Virus record (IMG/VR): IMGVR_UViG_3300028844_000008
Span: 1 to 24,791 of that record
Direction: 5' to 3' (one strand)
DNA length: 24,791 bases
Origin: a virus
The translations under genes and the position numbers were made by a program. Shown in pieces: positions 21,101 through 24,791 of this stretch. The notes below the pieces were generated by a model. That model was not told the origin of the DNA, did not search any database, and saw nothing but the letters and a program-made list of their open reading frames with translations. The first letter of the stretch is position 1. Every line of letters begins with the position of its first letter.

Positions 21101-23032
21101 ATGCCTAACTCGAAAAAATTACTCCAAGCAGCCTCAGGTAGTGCAGGTGGTGATCCACTTGATATAGACGAAGTGTTCAGCACGTTTTTGTATACTGGAA
21201 ATGGCTCTTCACAAACAATCACAAACGGCATTGACCTAAGTGGCGAAGGTGGTTTGGTTTGGACAAAACGTAGGGGTGATGCAGTAAGTCATACTCTCTT
21301 TGACACAGAAAGAGGCGCAACAAAACGTCTTTTTTCTAACTTGACTAATGCTGAAACAACCGAAAGCACTGCGTTAACTTCTTTTAACTCAAATGGTTTT
21401 AGTGTCGGCAGTGCAGCAGCAGAAAATAATAATGGAAGTGAAATAGTCTCTTGGACATTTCGGAAAGCCCCTAAGTTTTTTGATATTGTGACGTGGACTG
21501 GAACAGGAGGCTCTAGAACACTTAACCATAATTTAGGTTCCACAATAGGCATGATAATTGTCAAAGACTATTCTAATGCAGGAGAAAACTGGACAGTTTA
21601 TCATAGAGGGATTGATGTTAATGGAGATAATGCGCCAGAAACAGATGGCATTTATCTTAACACAACAGGTGCAGCATTTGATGAATCAGGCTTCTGGAAC
21701 GATACTGCTCCAACATCTACACAGTTTACTGTAGGTGGTAATTTAAATAGTAGTTTTGGTGGTGGCGCTAATTACGTAGCCTACCTATTCGCACACAATG
21801 ACAGTGGTGACGGTGAGTTCGGCCCTGATAGTGATGCTGATGTTATTAAGTGTGATACTTATACTGGTAATGGTTCTACTACTGGCCCTGTAATTGATTG
21901 CGGATTCGAGCCTCAGTGGTTGATGGTAAAATGCTCAAGTGATAGTGGCTCTGGTTTTGTAATGATGGATAACATGAGAGGCTTTACTGCTGACGCTGCT
22001 ATTCAAAGATTAGAAACTTACAGTAGTAATGGGGAGGCTGCTAAAACGTACATAGGGCCAACTTCTACTGGTTTTCAGCCAAAGACAACTGACGTGACTG
22101 TAAATGGCAGTGGTAAAACCTACATCTACATGGCAATACGCAGAGGCCCACTAGCTGCACCAGATGATGCGACTAAGGTTTTTAGCATGGATACTCAAGG
22201 AAGCAGTGCGCCTTACTTTGACAGTAACCACATTGTTGATATGTCTCTTGTAAAAGCATTAACTATTACTGGTGATTGGGATCTTTATACAAGATTATTG
22301 GGTGAAAAGAGTTTAGCAACAAACACAGCGGCTGTTGAAGCTACTGCAAGTGAGGCAGGTTTTGACTTTATGAATGGTCACATTGATACTAACTGGGGCA
22401 GTGGATTTCCACGTAGTTCAATGTGGAAACGTGCACCCGAATATTTCGATGTGGTTGCTTACACAGGCACAGGAAGCGCAACAACTGTAAGCCATAACCT
22501 TGGTGTTGCGCCTGAGATGATGTGGGTTAAGCGTAGGGATGATACAGGTAATTGGCTCGTATATCATTCTGGACTTACAAGCGCAGCATATAGATTATTT
22601 CTCAATGGAACTAACGCAGAAGGTATTCTTTCAAGTGCTTTTAATTCAACAGCGCCCACAGATAGTGTATTTACGGTTGGTGATAATGGTAGCAGTAACG
22701 CTACTGGTGGAACCTACATAGCCTATCTTTTCGCTACTGTAGCAGGTGTATCCAAGGTGGGAAACTTTTCACTCTCAGGAAGCGATATTGACGTAGATTG
22801 CGGCTTTAGTAGTGGGGCTAGGTGGGTAATGATTAAACGTACAGACGGTACAGGTAATTGGTTTCAGTTTGATACACTAAGAGGATTTGGCGTTGATAAT
22901 GATTCAACTATCTATTTAAACACAACTGATGATGAAGAACTTGCTGATTATATTGATCCATTATCAAGTGGTTTTTCTATAGAAAGTTCCTCTTGGGATA
23001 ATGGAGATTACATCTTCTACGCAATCGCATAG
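21101..23032 (+). CDS. Tail fibre or tail tip protein made of repeated DUF7483-like domains
   Basis: 643 residues with a strong SD AAGGAG. I see five related beta-rich units: about 25-122 (FLYTGNGSSQTI...WTFRKAP), 126-231 (FFDIVTWTGTG...YVAYLF), 248-349 (IKCDTYTGNGST...YIYMAIRRG), 448-545 (YFDVVAYTGTGS...YIAYLFA) and 550-643 (VGNFSLSGSD...DYIFYAIA). Each goes from a TGNG or TGTG strand through HNLG or CGF and a hydrophobic MIIVK/MMWVKRR strand to a closing YIxYxxA. Residues 353-447 are a linker or degenerate unit. Such repeats are widespread in marine phage fibre-like proteins and probably bind the host surface. No enzyme motif was noticed. Confidence 0.75.
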   Translation: MPNSKKLLQAASGSAGGDPLDIDEVFSTFLYTGNGSSQTITNGIDLSGEGGLVWTKRRGDAVSHTLFDTERGATKRLFSNLTNAETTESTALTSFNSNGFSVGSAAAENNNGSEIVSWTFRKAPKFFDIVTWTGTGGSRTLNHNLGSTIGMIIVKDYSNAGENWTVYHRGIDVNGDNAPETDGIYLNTTGAAFDESGFWNDTAPTSTQFTVGGNLNSSFGGGANYVAYLFAHNDSGDGEFGPDSDADVIKCDTYTGNGSTTGPVIDCGFEPQWLMVKCSSDSGSGFVMMDNMRGFTADAAIQRLETYSSNGEAAKTYIGPTSTGFQPKTTDVTVNGSGKTYIYMAIRRGPLAAPDDATKVFSMDTQGSSAPYFDSNHIVDMSLVKALTITGDWDLYTRLLGEKSLATNTAAVEATASEAGFDFMNGHIDTNWGSGFPRSSMWKRAPEYFDVVAYTGTGSATTVSHNLGVAPEMMWVKRRDDTGNWLVYHSGLTSAAYRLFLNGTNAEGILSSAFNSTAPTDSVFTVGDNGSSNATGGTYIAYLFATVAGVSKVGNFSLSGSDIDVDCGFSSGARWVMIKRTDGTGNWFQFDTLRGFGVDNDSTIYLNTTDDEELADYIDPLSSGFSIESSSWDNGDYIFYAIA

Positions 23033-23042
23033 TTCGCAACCG

Positions 23043-23168
23043 ATGTCAAATCCTAATTTCCACTGGAGGGGTTTACTCTTAATTTCCACTGGAGGGGTCA
23101 CTCTTAATTTCCACTGGGGGAGTAGTGATCAAGATAACAATCAAACTCATATGAAAGGATCAATCTAA
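23043..23168 (+). CDS. Putative 41-residue ORF across the tandem repeats
   Basis: ATG at 23043 to TAA at 23166-23168, in TAATG overlap with the following gene. It starts MSNPNFHWRG and repeats NFHW at residues 22-25; the remainder is polar and unlike known families. In favour: open frame through the gap and coupled stop. Against: no SD before the ATG, and the repeat periods of 26 and 25 bases are not multiples of three, so selection appears to act on the DNA or RNA rather than the peptide. I regard coding as possible but not likely. Confidence 0.25.
   Translation: MSNPNFHWRGLLLISTGGVTLNFHWGSSDQDNNQTHMKGSI
23055..23123. repeat. Three tandem copies of an 18-bp element at 25-26-bp spacing
   Basis: AATTTCCACTGGAGGGGT occurs at 23055-23072 and exactly again at 23081-23098; a third copy at 23106-23123 differs at two positions (AATTTCCACTGGGGGAGT). 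The spacers end in CTCTT in both cases. Each copy contains the small palindrome TCCACTGGA or a variant. The array fills the 135-base gap between the fibre gene and the chaperone-like gene. It could be a binding site array, an RNA processing or translation element (GGAGG occurs in copies 1 and 2), or a remnant of recombination at the variable fibre gene boundary. Confidence 0.8.
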
Positions 23169-23677
23169 TGGGTGAATTTAGAGAAAGAACAACAGGCGAA
23201 GTTAAATCGCAAGGGCAATGGAGAGCAGCCTTTGCTCATATGTCTATGCCTCGTGTCTGGAAAGCAGCAACGCTAGACTCACTTAACTTAGACGCTGTAC
23301 TAGCAAGCCCTGCGGCTACAACAACAGCATATCAAACATCTGCAAGGGATGGTGTTGAACAAAATGCTAACGGTGATTGGGTTGAGAAGTATGTCGCAAG
23401 GGATATGTTTGCAGACACTACTGAGGATGGCGTAACGACTACCAAGGCTCAACATGAGGCTGCGTATCAGTCAACGCTAGATGCAAGGACAGCCGAAGGT
23501 CACAGAACTACACGTAATAAGTTATTAGCTGATACCGATTGGACGCAAATGAACGACAGTCCACTAAGCAACGAGAATAAGACAGCTTGGTCTACCTATC
23601 GACAAGAACTTAGAGACATATCAGATCTAGATGCTTGGCCTAACCTAACAGATGATGATTGGCCTGTAGAACCATAG
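23168..23677 (+). CDS. Tail fibre assembly chaperone-like protein
   Basis: 169 residues, SD AAAGGA. The C-terminal 60 residues carry the signature of the phage tail assembly chaperone family that follows fibre genes: RNKLLADTDWTQMNDSPL (about 117-134), then WSTYRQELRDISDL (about 142-155) and a final WPNLTDDDWPVEP. The N-terminal 50 residues (EFRERTTGEVKSQGQWRAAF) are a separate short unit common in marine phage proteins of this type. The role suggested is folding or attachment of the fibres encoded immediately upstream. No catalytic residues are apparent. Confidence 0.75.
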   Translation: MGEFRERTTGEVKSQGQWRAAFAHMSMPRVWKAATLDSLNLDAVLASPAATTTAYQTSARDGVEQNANGDWVEKYVARDMFADTTEDGVTTTKAQHEAAYQSTLDARTAEGHRTTRNKLLADTDWTQMNDSPLSNENKTAWSTYRQELRDISDLDAWPNLTDDDWPVEP

Positions 23678-23687
23678 GGTGTAAGTC

Positions 23688-23918
23688 ATGTATGAAATGT
23701 TAGATTTAATGATGCAATGGCTTGTTGCTCCAATAGCCTTTGTTGTATGGTTTCTGTTTATGAAGTCTACAAAGAACGAGAAGGACATTGCAGTATTACA
23801 AACACAGTATGAAGCTAATAGATTAGCCTACGACAGAGAGATGAAAGAATTAAAAGAAACTGTAAAGGCAATATTTAATAAGCTAGATAGTATAGAGCAA
23901 TCATTAAGAGATAAGTAA
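23688..23918 (+). CDS. Small membrane protein with coiled coil, possible holin or spanin-like component
   Basis: 76 residues. One strong N-terminal membrane segment (WLVAPIAFVVWFLFMK, residues 11-26), then a charged coiled coil to the end (EKDIAVLQTQYEANRLAYDREMKELKETVKAIFNKLDSIEQSLR). The length and topology match haemolysin XhlA-like and other small phage membrane proteins often near the lysis genes. The stop overlaps the next start as TAATG. No endolysin is in the window, so the lysis role is suggested by form and position only. Confidence 0.6.
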   Translation: MYEMLDLMMQWLVAPIAFVVWFLFMKSTKNEKDIAVLQTQYEANRLAYDREMKELKETVKAIFNKLDSIEQSLRDK

Positions 23919-24394
23919 TGGACCCAGTAACTTGTGTTGCAATGGCTACAGGTGCATTCAAGGGATTGAAAGCAGCTATTGGGGCAGGGAAAGACTTACA
24001 ACAAATGACAGGACAGCTTGCTAACTGGGGCAAAGCTTTCTCTGACTTTACAAATATAGAAGAACGAGAGAAGAACCCTCCGTTCTGGAAGAAGACGTTC
24101 AAGGGGTCTGACGAAGAGACCGCTATTGAGATCTTCGCTAATAAGAAAAAAATGGAACAGATGAGGGAAGAGATAAAAGATCACATCTCTTGGAACTATG
24201 GTCCTAGTGCTTGGAAAGAAGTTTTAGCTATAGAGGCAAGGATGCGTAAACAGAGAAAAGATGAACTTTATCGAAAACAAGAGATGGTAGATAATGCTAT
24301 AAACTGGGCTATAGGTTTAACAATCTTTGCTACAGGAACAGCAGTTTTATTGGGTATTTTTTACATGATAGGTAAAGCTCAAGGTAGGTGGTAA
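23918..24394 (+). CDS. Conserved phage membrane-anchored protein, function unknown
   Basis: 158 residues. N-terminal residues 1-45 are small, Ala/Gly-rich and moderately hydrophobic (MATGAFKGLKAAIGAGKDLQQM), then a very basic and acidic helical region (about 48-120), and a single clear membrane segment near the C-terminus (INWAIGLTIFATGTAVLLGIFYMIG, about 128-152). Proteins with this opening (MDPVT..., GA-x-KG...) and layout are common in marine phages next to small membrane proteins; the function is unknown. TAATG overlaps on both sides place it in the same coupled unit as the neighbours. Confidence 0.65.
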   Translation: MDPVTCVAMATGAFKGLKAAIGAGKDLQQMTGQLANWGKAFSDFTNIEEREKNPPFWKKTFKGSDEETAIEIFANKKKMEQMREEIKDHISWNYGPSAWKEVLAIEARMRKQRKDELYRKQEMVDNAINWAIGLTIFATGTAVLLGIFYMIGKAQGRW

Positions 24395-24567
24395 TGTGGT
24401 TCTTAGTATGGATGCAATTTACGATAGGAACTCGTGACTTCGAGTATTACCAAGTAGGTACATACGGATCAGAAGAAGCTTGCAAAGAAGAAATGGTAAA
24501 AGCAAGAGTGATGATAACGAATAGTAAATCAGCGGTACATTGCTTTGAGGTTGATAGAAATAAATAA
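24394..24567 (+). CDS. Small conserved phage protein with two cysteines, unknown function
   Basis: 57 residues from an ATG in TAATG overlap to TAA 24565-24567. It opens with a hydrophobic MWFLVWMQFTIG, then FEYYQVGTYGSEEACKEEM and VHCFEVDRNK; the pattern of a short strand, a G-x-F/Y-x-S-E-E-x-C helix and a C-terminal C-F strand is frequent in small phage proteins of unknown role, and the two Cys (C30, C50) may pair if exported. The coupled start supports reality. Confidence 0.65.
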   Translation: MWFLVWMQFTIGTRDFEYYQVGTYGSEEACKEEMVKARVMITNSKSAVHCFEVDRNK

Positions 24568-24670
24568 TAAGTTTGTAGTATATGATAAAAACGGTAATGT
24601 TGTAATAATCACTAGTAATAAAAGCATTGCTATAAAATACGCGAGGGATAATGGCACACACGGTAATTGA
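24551..24670 (+). CDS. Possible 39-residue ORF with non-ATG start
   Basis: A frame from TTG 24551 (or TTG 24545) to TGA 24668-24670 reads xIEINNKFVVYDKNGNVVI then ITSNKSIAIKYARDNGTHGN, a sequence with clear protein-like beta-hairpin character (VVYDKNGNVVII) followed by a helix. There is no in-frame ATG, and no SD at suitable distance. It overlaps both neighbours. It would otherwise leave an 83-base gap. The peptide quality argues for a gene, the missing start argues against. Confidence 0.35.
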   Translation: MIEINNKFVVYDKNGNVVIITSNKSIAIKYARDNGTHGN

Positions 24671-24791
24671 TGATTGGAAAATTATACCAAGGCTAATGAT
24701 GTTGGCTGTAACTGTATTAACATATCAGGCTGTTCATTGGTATATGGCTTTACCTGATCCGACAATACAACAGTCAGGTCTGGTGTCAGTC
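24651..24791 (+). CDS. N-terminal part of a small phage membrane protein (runs off the window)
   Basis: ATG 24651 preceded by GAGGG (SD) and open to the end of the window, 47 residues. It shows W9-KIIPRLMMLAVTVLTYQAVHWYMALPDP, one membrane segment (about 13-33) ending in an aromatic WYMALPDPT motif, then QQSGLVSV. Small proteins with this PRLMM...WYM-L-x-DP pattern occur widely in phages, usually near lysis or late genes, and have no established function. The remaining C-terminus should hold a second hydrophobic segment. Confidence 0.7.
   Translation, partial: MAHTVIDDWKIIPRLMMLAVTVLTYQAVHWYMALPDPTIQQSGLVSV

Noticed and set aside
23055-23123. Triple repeat as a CRISPR array
   Set aside because: Spacers are only 7-8 bases, far too short, and no cas genes are present.

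Overview
This window is a contiguous piece of a tailed double-stranded DNA bacteriophage genome (Caudoviricetes). The gene set points to a long non-contractile tail, i.e. siphovirus morphology: one tail tube protein, a gpG/gpGT pair of tail assembly chaperones, a 1283-residue tape measure, and no sheath or baseplate-wedge genes. All credible genes lie on the + strand, tightly packed with TAATG or ATGA stop/start overlaps. Protein styles, namely Ser/Thr/Gly-rich beta structural proteins, a plastocyanin-like insert in a tail protein and DUF7483-like tail fibre repeats, resemble those of marine phages. An alphaproteobacterial marine host is plausible, but that is inference from family resemblance. 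No bacterial chromosomal gene, integrase, tRNA or CRISPR array was seen.

Layout. 1-893: the end of an upstream cluster, with a truncated ORF and a Cys-rich phage protein of unknown function. 894-1496: a 600-base non-coding control region holding a UUCG-loop hairpin, paired TTTTGCAACA motifs, a perfect consensus sigma70 promoter (TTGACA-17-TATAAT), an AT-rich block of palindromes and direct repeats, and a 79-nt extended hairpin just before terS. 1497-4557: packaging and portal genes (terS, terL, DUF935-like portal). 4550-7614: four beta-rich, adhesin- or decoration-like proteins. 7614-11197: head maturation (a multidomain ChaB/DUF5872-like/XkdF-like protease, a scaffold-like protein, a decoration protein, the major capsid protein). 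11209-13238: connector, head closure and tail terminator. 13249-18923: tail tube, chaperones with a programmed -1 frameshift, tape measure. 18923-23032: distal tail and fibre proteins. 23033-24791: a tandem repeat gap, a tail-fibre-assembly-chaperone-like protein, and small membrane proteins that probably belong to the lysis or late-accessory region.

How it works together. The strong promoter at 1078-1106 would drive the whole rightward structural operon. TerS/TerL package DNA through the portal into a procapsid built by the scaffold-like protein, matured by the protease and formed by the capsid protein. Connectors join a tail whose length is set by the tape measure and whose tube is assembled with gpG/gpGT. 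Distal proteins and fibres carry candidate carbohydrate-binding and host-recognition modules.

The most noteworthy items are: the frameshifted gpGT product with its T-TTT-TTG slip site, which simple ORF calling misses; an H-type pseudoknot that can be drawn in the leader of the chaperone gene; the long structured leader of the packaging operon with its repeat array; a cupredoxin-like insertion with a complete His-Cys-His-Met set in a tail protein; a C-terminal domain shared by a head-region and a tail-region protein; and a 25/26-bp triple repeat before the fibre chaperone gene. I do not see a defence system or another clearly novel multi-gene system here. The novelty candidates are mostly RNA or DNA elements and domain insertions.
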